From Phycisphaerales bacterium (lineage in GTDB: Bacteria; Planctomycetota; Phycisphaerae; Sedimentisphaerales; Anaerobacaceae), in the NCBI GenBank assembly GCA_003170415.1, contig PMZJ01000023.1, forward strand, positions 42,561 through 106,560: 64,000 nt of DNA, given 5' to 3'. A program made the translations under genes and the position numbers. The number at the start of each line of letters is the position of its first letter. Position 1 is the stretch's first letter. Below the pieces are notes generated by a model. The model worked only from the letters and a program-made list of their open reading frames with translations. It had not been told where the DNA came from and searched no databases. Below, piece by piece: positions 37,493 through 45,760 of the stretch.

Positions 37493-37504
37493 ACTCCGAA
37501 CGCT

Positions 37505-38953
37505 ATGAATTTTGATGAACTATTGGCACTTGTTCGTTCGGGCAATTCACCCCGGCTGTGCGATGATTCTCGTATCATCGAACCGGGTAATATCTTTGTC
37601 GCCGTCAAAGGCCCCGATGTCGATGGCCACGACTTTATTCCGCAAGTCCTCGCCAAAGGCGCAAGATTCATCGTCTGCCAATCATCTTCTTCTGTTGTCA
37701 TTCCCGCGCAGGCGGGAATCCAGGTTATTTCTGTCCCTGATTCCTCTCTCGCCCTTGCCATTCTTGCACAGGCCGCCAATGGTAATCCCGCCGAGAAACT
37801 CACCAATCTTGCTGTTACTGGAACCAAGGGCAAGACCACTGTAACTTTTCTCGTCCGCTCCTGTTTTCAGGCCGCCGGGCAAAAATGCGGCTTAATCGGG
37901 ACCGTTATCTATGATAACTGTATTGATGTCTCGCCTGCCCCGCTCACCACCCCCGATTGCCTGACTATCGCAAAATCGCAGGCGCAGATGCTCAAAGCCG
38001 GCGCAAAATATATGGTCATCGAGGCCAGTTCACACGCCCTCGACCAGAACCGTATCGCCTCAATTAATTTTCGCGCAGCCGCCTTTACCAACCTCACAGG
38101 CGACCATCTCGACTACCACAAAACCACCGAAAACTACTTGGCCGCAAAATCGAAAATCTTCGAATCGCTTTCTCCCGACTCAACCGCTGTTCTTAATAAA
38201 CAATCCCCTTACTCAGAGCAAATAGCCGCGGGCGCTAAGGCCAAAATTCTTTGGTTTGCTGTTGATGAAAATGCTGACCTTTCCGCTGAAATTCACTCAA
38301 TCGACGACTCAGGCACGGCGTTTACGCTTCGATACCGGGGCCAAAGTATCCGTGTAAAAACGCCTTTGCTTGGCCGATTCAACGTCGCTAATCATCTTGC
38401 CGCTGCGGGACTTTGCTTGGCGGCTGGTCTCGACCTCGAAACCGTTGCCCGCGGCTTATCCGCCCTCAATGCAATCCCCGGCCGGCTTGAAAAAGTAAAA
38501 TCAGACGCACCTTTTACTGTCCTCGTCGATTTTGCTCATACCGATGATGCTCTCGATAATGTTCTTTCTACGCTAAAGCCATTGTGTAAAGCCCGCCTCA
38601 TCGTTGTATTCGGCTGTGGAGGCGACAGGGACAAAACAAAAAGACCCCGTATGGCCAAAGTCGTCGAAAAATACGCGGACCTGGCAATCGTAACAAGTGA
38701 TAACCCAAGAACCGAAAATACCGATGATATAATCAGTCAGATTGTCGCGGGATTCAAAGACCCTAATTCCCCCAAAATCAAAATTGAACCCGACAGAAAA
38801 AAAGCGATAGCGCTTGCCATTGAATCAGCGAAAAAAGGCGACGTGATTATCATCGCGGGCAAAGGCCACGAGAATTATCAAATCATCGGCAAACAAAAAT
38901 TCCCCTTCAGCGACCAGCAAATAGCCCTCGACCTGCTCAAAAATAAAAAATGA
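37505..38953 (+). CDS. murE: UDP-MurNAc-tripeptide synthetase MurE (DAP-adding type)
   Basis: Adds the third amino acid to the peptidoglycan stem peptide. ATP site GTKGKTTVTF at about 107, EASSHALDQNR, NLTGDHLDYHKT with the carbamylated-lysine region, and SDNPRTE near 398. The DNPR motif is the mark of meso-diaminopimelate specificity. Residues 65-73 read VIPAQAGIQ and come from a palindromic repeat inserted exactly in frame in the N-terminal domain. 482 residues. The stop overlaps the murF start by four bases (ATGA). Confidence 0.95.
   Translation: MNFDELLALVRSGNSPRLCDDSRIIEPGNIFVAVKGPDVDGHDFIPQVLAKGARFIVCQSSSSVVIPAQAGIQVISVPDSSLALAILAQAANGNPAEKLTNLAVTGTKGKTTVTFLVRSCFQAAGQKCGLIGTVIYDNCIDVSPAPLTTPDCLTIAKSQAQMLKAGAKYMVIEASSHALDQNRIASINFRAAAFTNLTGDHLDYHKTTENYLAAKSKIFESLSPDSTAVLNKQSPYSEQIAAGAKAKILWFAVDENADLSAEIHSIDDSGTAFTLRYRGQSIRVKTPLLGRFNVANHLAAAGLCLAAGLDLETVARGLSALNAIPGRLEKVKSDAPFTVLVDFAHTDDALDNVLSTLKPLCKARLIVVFGCGGDRDKTKRPRMAKVVEKYADLAIVTSDNPRTENTDDIISQIVAGFKDPNSPKIKIEPDRKKAIALAIESAKKGDVIIIAGKGHENYQIIGKQKFPFSDQQIALDLLKNKK
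37697..37723 (+). repeat. Palindromic repeat inserted in frame in murE
   Basis: 27 bases containing ATTCCCGCGCAGGCGGGAAT (37700-37719), with 8-bp arms and a 4-base loop. It encodes VIPAQAGIQ, a peptide widely seen where this dispersed repeat is translated. Confidence 0.8.
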
Positions 38954-40335
38954 AGAAACTATCAATCGAAAACTTGGCCAAAATAATAAAGGCAAGCCAT
39001 AGGGCGTCGGGCACAAGCTATGACGTTGCTGATATAAGCACTGATTCACGAACAGCGAAACCAGGCGATTGTTTTTTTGCCATTTCGGGCGATAATTTCG
39101 ATGGCCATAATTTTTTGGCCGATATTTTTGCCAAAGGCGCTGCCTGTGCGGTGGTAAGCAAAGACATTTCAGCCGATAAATTTCCAGGTAAAGCGATTCT
39201 TAAAGTATCCGACACAATAAAGGCCCTTGGCGACCTTGCCCGCTGGTATCGCCTGGACTGCAAATTCAAGGTCGTCGCAATCACCGGCTCAGCCGGCAAA
39301 ACGACAACAAGACAAATCGCTCACCACGTCCTTAGCCGGCATTTCAAGGTCTTCCAGTCGCCGAAAAGCTTCAACAACTTCATAGGTCTGCCTTTAACCT
39401 TGCTGGGGGCCGAGCCGAATCAGCAAATTATCATTGTCGAATTAGGCACCAACCACCCCGGCGAAATTGAGTATCTGACCCGAATCGCCTCGCCGGATAT
39501 CGCTCTGGTTACCAATGTTTATCCCGCCCATCTTGCCGGCTTTGGCTCCGTCGAAAAAATAGCAGAGGAAAAGTTGGCCATATCCAAAGGCCTTGCGCCC
39601 GCCGGAACACTTATCATCAATGCCGATTGCACGCCATTATATGATTCCGCCCGCCGAGCCGGCTTAACCTTCAAAACATTCTCCTGCGGAGAGTCCGCTG
39701 ATTACCTCGCGCGCGATATTTTTATCGGGCCGCTTACAAGTGTTTTTACCATTAATGGCGTTTCTGTCGAAATACCGCTTCCCGGCCGGGGAAATGTTGA
39801 AAACGCCCTCGCCGCATGGACGATCTGTTCAAATCTTGGTATTACTGCCGAGCAATTCGCCAACGTCCTAAAAACCATCAGCCCCGTCTCTATGCGAACC
39901 GAGATGTTGCAGTTTGGGTCGATTACCGTCATATCCGATTGTTACAACGCCAACCCCGCCTCGATGAAAAACGCCCTTGATATACTCGCAAACCTCGCCG
40001 GCAGTCAAAAACGCAGGGCTGTCTTTATTTGCGGCGATATGGCTGAACTCGGCGATTCTGAACAATTTTTACATCGTCAACTCGGCGAGCAAATCGCAAA
40101 TGCCCGCGTTAACCTTCTTATCACCCTTGGCAATCTCGCTGCCCTCGCCGCCGATGCCGCTAAAACCCAGAAACCAGACACCCAAACCCGCTGTTTTGCC
40201 GACCAAACAGACCTTTGCAATAACTTACAGCTTATGATAAAAGATTCCGATATAATACTTGTCAAGGGCTCGCGAATTAATAAGCTTGAATTGGTTGTTG
40301 ATAAATTGAAAAAACTCTTCAGTGAACCCCGATAA
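38950..40335 (+). CDS. murF: UDP-MurNAc-tripeptide-D-Ala-D-Ala ligase MurF
   Basis: Completes the pentapeptide of the cell-wall precursor. DSRTAKPGDCFFAISGDNFDGHNF begins the substrate-binding domain; ITGSAGKTTTRQI (about 115) is the ATP loop; ELGTNHPGEIEYLT and DCYNANPASMKNAL are family motifs. 461 residues is normal. It is coupled to murE by overlap. Its final codons and stop lie in a small hairpin (40328-40341). Confidence 0.95.
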   Translation: MKKLSIENLAKIIKASHRASGTSYDVADISTDSRTAKPGDCFFAISGDNFDGHNFLADIFAKGAACAVVSKDISADKFPGKAILKVSDTIKALGDLARWYRLDCKFKVVAITGSAGKTTTRQIAHHVLSRHFKVFQSPKSFNNFIGLPLTLLGAEPNQQIIIVELGTNHPGEIEYLTRIASPDIALVTNVYPAHLAGFGSVEKIAEEKLAISKGLAPAGTLIINADCTPLYDSARRAGLTFKTFSCGESADYLARDIFIGPLTSVFTINGVSVEIPLPGRGNVENALAAWTICSNLGITAEQFANVLKTISPVSMRTEMLQFGSITVISDCYNANPASMKNALDILANLAGSQKRRAVFICGDMAELGDSEQFLHRQLGEQIANARVNLLITLGNLAALAADAAKTQKPDTQTRCFADQTDLCNNLQLMIKDSDIILVKGSRINKLELVVDKLKKLFSEPR

Positions 40336-40341
40336 ATCGGG
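40328..40341. repeat. Small hairpin CCCGAT-AA-ATCGGG over the murF stop
   Basis: Six-base arms around the stop codon, no T-run following. It could slow ribosomes or be a short repeat; murF and mraY are probably still one transcript. Confidence 0.35.
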
Positions 40342-40370
40342 ATTCGCTGGTCACGGAAGACGAGAATAGA

Positions 40371-41510
40371 ATGATTTATCATCTTCTTTGGTTTTTCCGA
40401 AATACCGTTACGCATCGACTGGGTTTTTACGCCTACCAGGATGTGATGTTTCGCGCCTTTGCCTCGCTGCTGACGAGCCTTGTCATCGCGCTGGCGCTTG
40501 GCCCGCCTCTGATTCGCTGGCTAATGCGAAAAAAAATCGGCGACCGCCCGGAATTCCACCACGCTACTCTTAATGAGCTGACCAAGCAAAAAGCCAATAC
40601 TCCGACTATGGGAGGCCTCATCATTATCATCGCCGTCTTCGCCTCTACCATTCTCTGGGCGAAACTTAACAACCCCTTCGTTCAGAAGGCAATCATCATC
40701 CTTTTCTGGTTCGGCGCCCTCGGTGCTGTTGACGACTGGCTCAAACTCACAGCCGAATCACGCCATCGCAGCAGAGACGGCCTCAAACCTTGGGAAAAAA
40801 TCCTCTTCCAGTTCGGCGGCGCGGTTCTCATCGCTTCCTTCCTCTATGTCGACTTTGCTAATATCGAAGATGGTCGAAAATTCTGGCTGCCTTTCTACAA
40901 GCACGGCTTGCCCCTTGCCAACTGGATGTTCATCCTCATCGCCATCCTGTATTTGTCCGCCACCAGCAACGCAGTCAACCTCACCGATGGTATGGATGGT
41001 CTCGCCGCCGGCTGCACAGGTATCGCCTCATTCGTCCTGGCCGTCCTCTGCTACGTCGCATCCGAAACGATGAGCCGAACCTCGACAGCCACCTGGTCAA
41101 GCTACCTGCTTTTGCCCGCTATTCCTCAGGCAGGAGAATTGGCCGTGTTCTTCTCCGCCATTCTCGGCGCAGTCCTCGGCTTCCTCTGGTATAACTGCCA
41201 CCCGGCCCAGGTCTTTATGGGCGATATCGGTTCACTGCCCCTCGGCGCAGCTATGGGATACGGAGCGCTTGTCACCCGAAACGAAATACTCCTGCTTATC
41301 ATCGGCGGCGTTTTTATGATAGAACTTTTCAGCGTCGTCCTCCAGGTCGGCTACTTCAAATATACCGGCGGCAAACGCCTTTTCCGCTGCGCCCCAATCC
41401 ACCACCATTTCCACCTCGCCGGCTGGTCCGAACCACAGGTCGTCGTTCGTTTTTGGCTCGTCGCCGCCGCTTTTGCCGCAATTGCTTTGGCAACCCTCAA
41501 AATCCGCTAA
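40371..41510 (+). CDS. mraY: Phospho-N-acetylmuramoyl-pentapeptide transferase MraY
   Basis: Transfers phospho-MurNAc-pentapeptide to undecaprenyl phosphate to form lipid I at the inner membrane. Ten hydrophobic segments; TPTMGGLIII, ALGAVDDWLKL (catalytic aspartates), NAVNLTDGMDGLAAG, GDIGSLPLGAA and PIHHHFHLAGWSEPQVVVRFW are all present. 379 residues. It is third in the mur cluster; murD, ftsW and murG do not follow. Confidence 0.96.
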   Translation: MIYHLLWFFRNTVTHRLGFYAYQDVMFRAFASLLTSLVIALALGPPLIRWLMRKKIGDRPEFHHATLNELTKQKANTPTMGGLIIIIAVFASTILWAKLNNPFVQKAIIILFWFGALGAVDDWLKLTAESRHRSRDGLKPWEKILFQFGGAVLIASFLYVDFANIEDGRKFWLPFYKHGLPLANWMFILIAILYLSATSNAVNLTDGMDGLAAGCTGIASFVLAVLCYVASETMSRTSTATWSSYLLLPAIPQAGELAVFFSAILGAVLGFLWYNCHPAQVFMGDIGSLPLGAAMGYGALVTRNEILLLIIGGVFMIELFSVVLQVGYFKYTGGKRLFRCAPIHHHFHLAGWSEPQVVVRFWLVAAAFAAIALATLKIR

Positions 41511-41603
41511 ATTCGCAATAATCAATTATCAATCATCGATAGTAGATAACAAATCTTCCTGCTATAATATCTTGCCCCGTTAAGGGGGTTTTGAAAGGTA
41601 ATT

Positions 41604-42728
41604 ATGCCCGACGAGCAAATTGCGTCTGATTTAGAGCCGGAGGTGCCCAGACCGCCCAGAATCGCCCTTATCGCGTCGCGACAGACGCTTGCCGAATACC
41701 CTTCCTATCTCAAGCACCTGCTCATAGGTCTGGCGGACGAGTCCGTCCCCGTTATTCTTATTTGCCCGCTGGTCGGCGATGTTGACTCTATCGTCCCTCC
41801 CGCCGTCGAAGTCGTCCGGCACCCAGCAATCGATATACCTTTTATGCAACATTACAACAACCGCCTTCTCCTCGACAAAGTCGGCAAATTCAAACCGGAG
41901 ATACTCCATTGCCTCTGCGAAACATCGGCTTCACTGGCGCGATGGCTCGCCCGCAACCTTAATGTCCCCTATCTGCTCAATATAAATTCAATTTCTTCGC
42001 ACTGGTCTGCTATCACGTTTTCCGCGACTCGTTGCGCAAATGTCATCGTGCCCGCCAGGACCATTGCCGACCATTTCATAAAGACCCACCCCAAAGTCGC
42101 GGACCGCCTCCGGCAAATCGATATCGGCACTTTCGTTGACGACTCCACCGCCTGTTTTGCCCATCCCGAACACCTGCCCGGTATCGTCGTATCGCTGCCC
42201 ATCGATAATCAAGCCAATCTCGATAATATCTTCCAGGCGCTCCATCGCCTTACTGTTGATGGTTGCCAGTTCATTGTAGCGATTATCGCCGCCGGTCGCC
42301 CGGAAGGGCCTCTCTGGAAGCAGCTTCGCTCCCTTGGTCTTCTCCACGCTGTTACTATTATTCCTCCTTCGCTGGGTCTTTACTCTGCCGGCTCCGCCGC
42401 CGACATATTCATTGTGCCCCGGCCGTCAGGCAGGTTCAATATGCTGCTGCTGGCCGCGATGAGCGCCGGCTGTGCCGTCGCCGCTTCAAAAGGCGGTGTT
42501 GACGACCTCATTATCGAAGACAAAACTGCGTTCACCTTTAATCCCGATGACCAGCTTAGTGTTTATAATTGTCTTAAACGGCTCTTTGACAGACCCGATG
42601 AAGCCAGACGGCTTGCCGAGTCCGCCCAGCAGTTTCTCCGCCAAAACCGCCACGTTAGCGATATGGTTTCCGCTACTATTTCCCTTTACAGGCAGGCAGT
42701 TTGCTCAAAGACCCGGGCAAACGCCTGA
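41604..42728 (+). CDS. Glycosyltransferase, GT4-like (GT-B fold)
   Basis: 374 residues. The N-terminal half has the Rossmann start PRIALIASRQTLAEYPSYLKHLLIGLADE, and LHCLCETSASLARWLARNLNVPYLLNINS is like GT4 enzymes. The C-terminal half has ADIFIVPRPSGRFNMLLLAAMSAGCAVAASKGGVDDLI, equivalent to the nucleotide-sugar-binding E-x7-E region, though the first glutamate is replaced (PSGRFNM). A TATAAT box lies at 41563-41568. Being next to mraY suggests envelope glycan work; donor and acceptor are unknown. Confidence 0.72.
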   Translation: MPDEQIASDLEPEVPRPPRIALIASRQTLAEYPSYLKHLLIGLADESVPVILICPLVGDVDSIVPPAVEVVRHPAIDIPFMQHYNNRLLLDKVGKFKPEILHCLCETSASLARWLARNLNVPYLLNINSISSHWSAITFSATRCANVIVPARTIADHFIKTHPKVADRLRQIDIGTFVDDSTACFAHPEHLPGIVVSLPIDNQANLDNIFQALHRLTVDGCQFIVAIIAAGRPEGPLWKQLRSLGLLHAVTIIPPSLGLYSAGSAADIFIVPRPSGRFNMLLLAAMSAGCAVAASKGGVDDLIIEDKTAFTFNPDDQLSVYNCLKRLFDRPDEARRLAESAQQFLRQNRHVSDMVSATISLYRQAVCSKTRANA

Positions 42729-42824
42729 TATTTGAAATAAATATAGGCGCCGGAACGTCTTACTTTTAATTGTTTTCGTGGATAACGAGAATTCTTTTAA
42801 CGTTTTTTTGAGGAGAATTGAATT

Positions 42825-43580
42825 ATGAACACCAAAGCAGTTGTGGCGGTTGTGGTGCTGGCGTGTGTTGTGCTGGCGCCGGTTGTTATTGCAGCAGAAG
42901 GAGTCGTCGGCGAGTGGGAATTTAAGAGCCAAATGCCGGCCAGGACTTCCACGGCGACGATGACGATTACCAAGAACGCCGAGGGCAAACTCGCGGGAAC
43001 GTGGTCAACACAAAGGGGCGAAAGCCAGTTGTCGGACATTACTTTCGAGGGTGGCAAGGTGAAATTCGCCCAGACAAATAACTTCGGCGGCCAAGATATG
43101 AAGACGACCTACGAAGGCACCGTTGAAGCCGGCAAAATCAAGGGCACAGGCAAGGGGCAGTTTGGCGAGGTTACATTCGATGGAACTTTGCAGGGAGAAG
43201 CAAAAACCGGAGCAGATGCGATTGTCGGTGAGTGGCAGATGAGCGTAAATATGCCCGCAAGAGATAACGTGGAGAAACTGACCGTCACGAAGAACGCCGA
43301 CGGCACGCTGGCGGGTAAATGGGAAAGCCGAAGAGGAGAAAACAAAATTTCGAATATGAAGTTCGAAGGCGGGAAACTTACTTTTATCCGCACTATCGAT
43401 TTCGGTGGCCGCATCATGGAGTCAGAATTTGAAGGGACCGTTGAGGGTGATGCGATAAAGGGCGTATTCAAGAGCGACAGGGGCAACAGGGATGCCAATG
43501 CCACCCGCATTGTTACCGCAAAACCGGAACCGACTAAGACCGAGCCGAATAAGCCGCCTGCTGAAAAGAAACCCAAATAA
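42825..43580 (+). CDS. Secreted protein with two copies of a ~95-residue beta domain
   Basis: Not recognised. A signal peptide (to VVIAAEG) is followed by two tandem copies (about 24-118 and 127-222) that each open VGEW-F/M-S..MPAR, then TKNA-G-LAG-W-S-RGE, FEGGK, FGG and EGTVE...IKG. The pattern is of paired beta-strands, lipocalin- or calycin-like. The tail is Lys/Pro/Glu-rich (KPEPTKTEPNKPPAEKKPK). GAGGAGA precedes the ATG. It ends at a shared terminator. Confidence 0.75.
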   Translation: MNTKAVVAVVVLACVVLAPVVIAAEGVVGEWEFKSQMPARTSTATMTITKNAEGKLAGTWSTQRGESQLSDITFEGGKVKFAQTNNFGGQDMKTTYEGTVEAGKIKGTGKGQFGEVTFDGTLQGEAKTGADAIVGEWQMSVNMPARDNVEKLTVTKNADGTLAGKWESRRGENKISNMKFEGGKLTFIRTIDFGGRIMESEFEGTVEGDAIKGVFKSDRGNRDANATRIVTAKPEPTKTEPNKPPAEKKPK

Positions 43581-43624
43581 CAATAGACCAATTCTGGTTC
43601 TGTTGCATTATCACCAAAATTTAG

Positions 43625-43652
43625 CCCCCCGATTGTTTATCGGGGGGTTTTT
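43625..43652. terminator. Bidirectional rho-independent terminator
   Basis: A nine-base-pair perfect stem (CCCCCCGAT at 43625-43633 with ATCGGGGGG at 43639-43647), 5-base loop and TTTTTAT after it. An A-rich stretch on the left side makes it usable from the minus strand too. It separates two convergent genes. Confidence 0.88.
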
Positions 43653-44313
43653 ATTTGCGCCTATTGTTGATAATATCGAGTACTTCGGCGGGGGTGTTTA
43701 TGAGCGCCTTTGCGCCGGATTCGAGAAGTTCATCGGCGGTTCGGTAGCCCCAGATGCAGCCGACGGGAAACATTCCCGCGGATACAGCCGTTTGCATATC
43801 GGTGCTGGTATCGCCAAGGTAAAGGAATTGTTCGGGCGCAATTCCCAGTTTCTTTGCGATTTGCAGCGCCATCGTGGGGTCGGGCTTCAATGGGACATTC
43901 GGCAATGCCCCCTGAACAATTTTGAATCGCCACTGCGAAAGGATTTTTTCGACCATAACCTTTGTGAAGCGGTCGTTTTTATTGGAAAGGATTACCAAAG
44001 ATAATCCGCGTCGCGGAAGTTCCGTTAAAAGTTCCGGTATGCCCGGGTAGGGGTGGGTGTTATTGCCCCAGCATTTGTCGTAGATTTCTTCCGAATACAC
44101 CGCGACTTTCCTGACGAATTCGGGGTCGCGTGCCGATTCAGGCAGGGCACGGCGGGCTTCGGTCTCAACGCTTTCGCCTATGAAATACTTATACGAGTCA
44201 ATAGGATGAGGCGAAAAGCCAAAGTGAACGAGGGCTTTGTTCATCGCGTCGGCGACGTCGGTCAGCGTATAAAGCAGCGTGCCATCGAGGTCAAACAAAA
44301 CGGCTTTGAACAT
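43651..44313 (-). CDS. HAD family phosphatase, phosphoglycolate phosphatase-like
   Basis: 220 residues, cytoplasmic. HAD motif I is FDLDGTL at residue 6, motif II LVILSNK, motif III in the RFKIVQGALPNVPLKPDP region (lysine), motif IV YLGDTSTDM. The helical cap between residues 15 and 85 is the type found in Gph and related nucleotidases, so phosphoglycolate or another small phosphate ester is likely. It starts 16 bases after ahcY ends; the two form an operon ending at the terminator. Confidence 0.85.
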   Translation of the reverse strand: MFKAVLFDLDGTLLYTLTDVADAMNKALVHFGFSPHPIDSYKYFIGESVETEARRALPESARDPEFVRKVAVYSEEIYDKCWGNNTHPYPGIPELLTELPRRGLSLVILSNKNDRFTKVMVEKILSQWRFKIVQGALPNVPLKPDPTMALQIAKKLGIAPEQFLYLGDTSTDMQTAVSAGMFPVGCIWGYRTADELLESGAKALINTPAEVLDIINNRRK

Positions 44314-44329
44314 CTTCGCAGCGTCCGTG

Positions 44330-45589
44330 TTATGTGCCTTCGCCGAAGGCGGCGAGATATTCGACCTGTTCAGGCGTCAGCTTGTCAATCGAGATACCCA
44401 TCGATTTGAGTTTCAGCGTGCAGACGATATTTTCGATTTCGACGGGGACATTATAAACTGCCGCGGTCATTGAGCCGGCTTTTTTTACGACGTGTTCGGC
44501 CTCGAGCGCCTGCGTCGCGAAGGACATATCCATAACCGAGGCGGGGTGGCCTTTGGCGGCGGCGAGGTTAATCAGCCGGCCTTGACCGAGCAGGTGTATG
44601 CGGTGGCCGTTTTTGAGGATATATTCATCGACGTGTTCTCGAATACCTTTGTTTACCTTTTTGCTCAGTTTCGTAAGGGCCGGTATGTCGATTTCTACGT
44701 TGAAGTGGCCTGAGTTGGCGACGACTGCACGGTCTTTCATCACGCGGAAGTGCTCACCGCGTATTACGTTTTTATTGCCGGTAAGCGTCAGGAACAGCTC
44801 GCCTATTTTTGCGGCCTGGGCCATCGGCATAACGTCGAAGCCGTCCATCGAGGCCTCGATTGCCTTAATCGGGTCGATTTCTGTAACGATGACGAGTGCG
44901 CCCATGCCTTTGCATCGCATAGCGAAACCTCGCCCACACCAGCCGTAACCGACGACCACGACTTTCTTGCCTGCGAGTAAGAGGTCGGTGGCTCGAATCA
45001 CGCCATCGACGGTTGACTGGCCCGTCCCGTAGCGGTTATCGAACAGGTGTTTGCTTGCCGCGTCGTTGACCGCGATGACCGGGAATTTCAACCTGCCGGA
45101 TTTTTCGAGCGCGCGAAGCCGGATAACGCCGGTCGTCGTCTCTTCCAAGCTGGCGATTATGCGAGGAGCGCCTTCGGTCCTGCTGGTGTGCAGTTCGGTA
45201 ACAAGGTCTGCGCCATCGTCCAAGGTAATGACGGGCTTATGGTCGAGCGCCGCGTGAATATGTTTGTAATACGTTTTGCGGTCTTCGCCGCATATTGCGA
45301 ATACGGGTATGCCGAAATCCTTGACAAGAGAAGCCGCGACGTCGTCCTGGGTGCTGAGCGGATTCGATGCGCACAGGACCAGGTTCGCGCCTGCCGCCTT
45401 GAGGGTGCGGGCAAGATTGGCGGTCTCGGCGGTTACGTGAAGGCAGGCCGAAACATTTTTGCCGGCCAATGGTTTCTGTTTTGCGAACCTTTCGCGTATC
45501 GATGCCAGAACGGGCATATCATTGTCGGCCCAGAGAATTCGTTTCTTGCCTACCGGGGCAAGCGACATATTGGCTACATCTGATTTCAT
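44330..45589 (-). CDS. ahcY: Adenosylhomocysteinase (S-adenosylhomocysteine hydrolase)
   Basis: Splits S-adenosylhomocysteine to adenosine and homocysteine, relieving product inhibition of methyltransferases. HVTAETANLARTLKAAGA and NPLSTQDDVAA bind substrate; NRYGTGQSTVDGVIRAT and VVVGYGWCGRGFA (NAD loop) are intact; the end SIDKLTPEQVEYLAAFGEGT is diagnostic. 419 residues puts it in the short form that lacks the ~40-residue insert. It has a consensus promoter and only a ~20-base leader, too short for a SAH riboswitch. Confidence 0.96.
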   Translation of the reverse strand: MKSDVANMSLAPVGKKRILWADNDMPVLASIRERFAKQKPLAGKNVSACLHVTAETANLARTLKAAGANLVLCASNPLSTQDDVAASLVKDFGIPVFAICGEDRKTYYKHIHAALDHKPVITLDDGADLVTELHTSRTEGAPRIIASLEETTTGVIRLRALEKSGRLKFPVIAVNDAASKHLFDNRYGTGQSTVDGVIRATDLLLAGKKVVVVGYGWCGRGFAMRCKGMGALVIVTEIDPIKAIEASMDGFDVMPMAQAAKIGELFLTLTGNKNVIRGEHFRVMKDRAVVANSGHFNVEIDIPALTKLSKKVNKGIREHVDEYILKNGHRIHLLGQGRLINLAAAKGHPASVMDMSFATQALEAEHVVKKAGSMTAAVYNVPVEIENIVCTLKLKSMGISIDKLTPEQVEYLAAFGEGT

Positions 45590-45617
45590 TTGAGTTTCCT
45601 TTCAGGTAAAAACGCAA

Positions 45618-45646
45618 ATTATACCCGTCGGTTTGCTGATTTTCAA
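45618..45646 (-). promoter_or_regulatory. Sigma70-type promoter of ahcY
   Basis: On the minus strand TTGAAA (45646-45641) and TATAAT (45623-45618), 17-base spacer. Confidence 0.78.
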
Positions 45647-45679
45647 GCGTAAACGCCTGTATATTGCGGTTCGAACCGG

Positions 45680-45708
45680 TTGATTTTGGCTGGCAGGAAG
45701 GGTATAGT
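45680..45708 (+). promoter_or_regulatory. Sigma70-type promoter of the GH94 gene
   Basis: TTGATT at 45680-45685 and TATAGT at 45703-45708, 17-base spacer, back to back with the ahcY promoter. Confidence 0.65.
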
Positions 45709-45760
45709 AACGGACTTAAACGTGTTCTAATGTGCTTCACTGGATTAACAGGAGTCAGCA

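Noticed and set aside
45590..45617. SAH riboswitch upstream of ahcY
   Set aside because: The predicted leader is only about 20 bases, too short for the aptamer.
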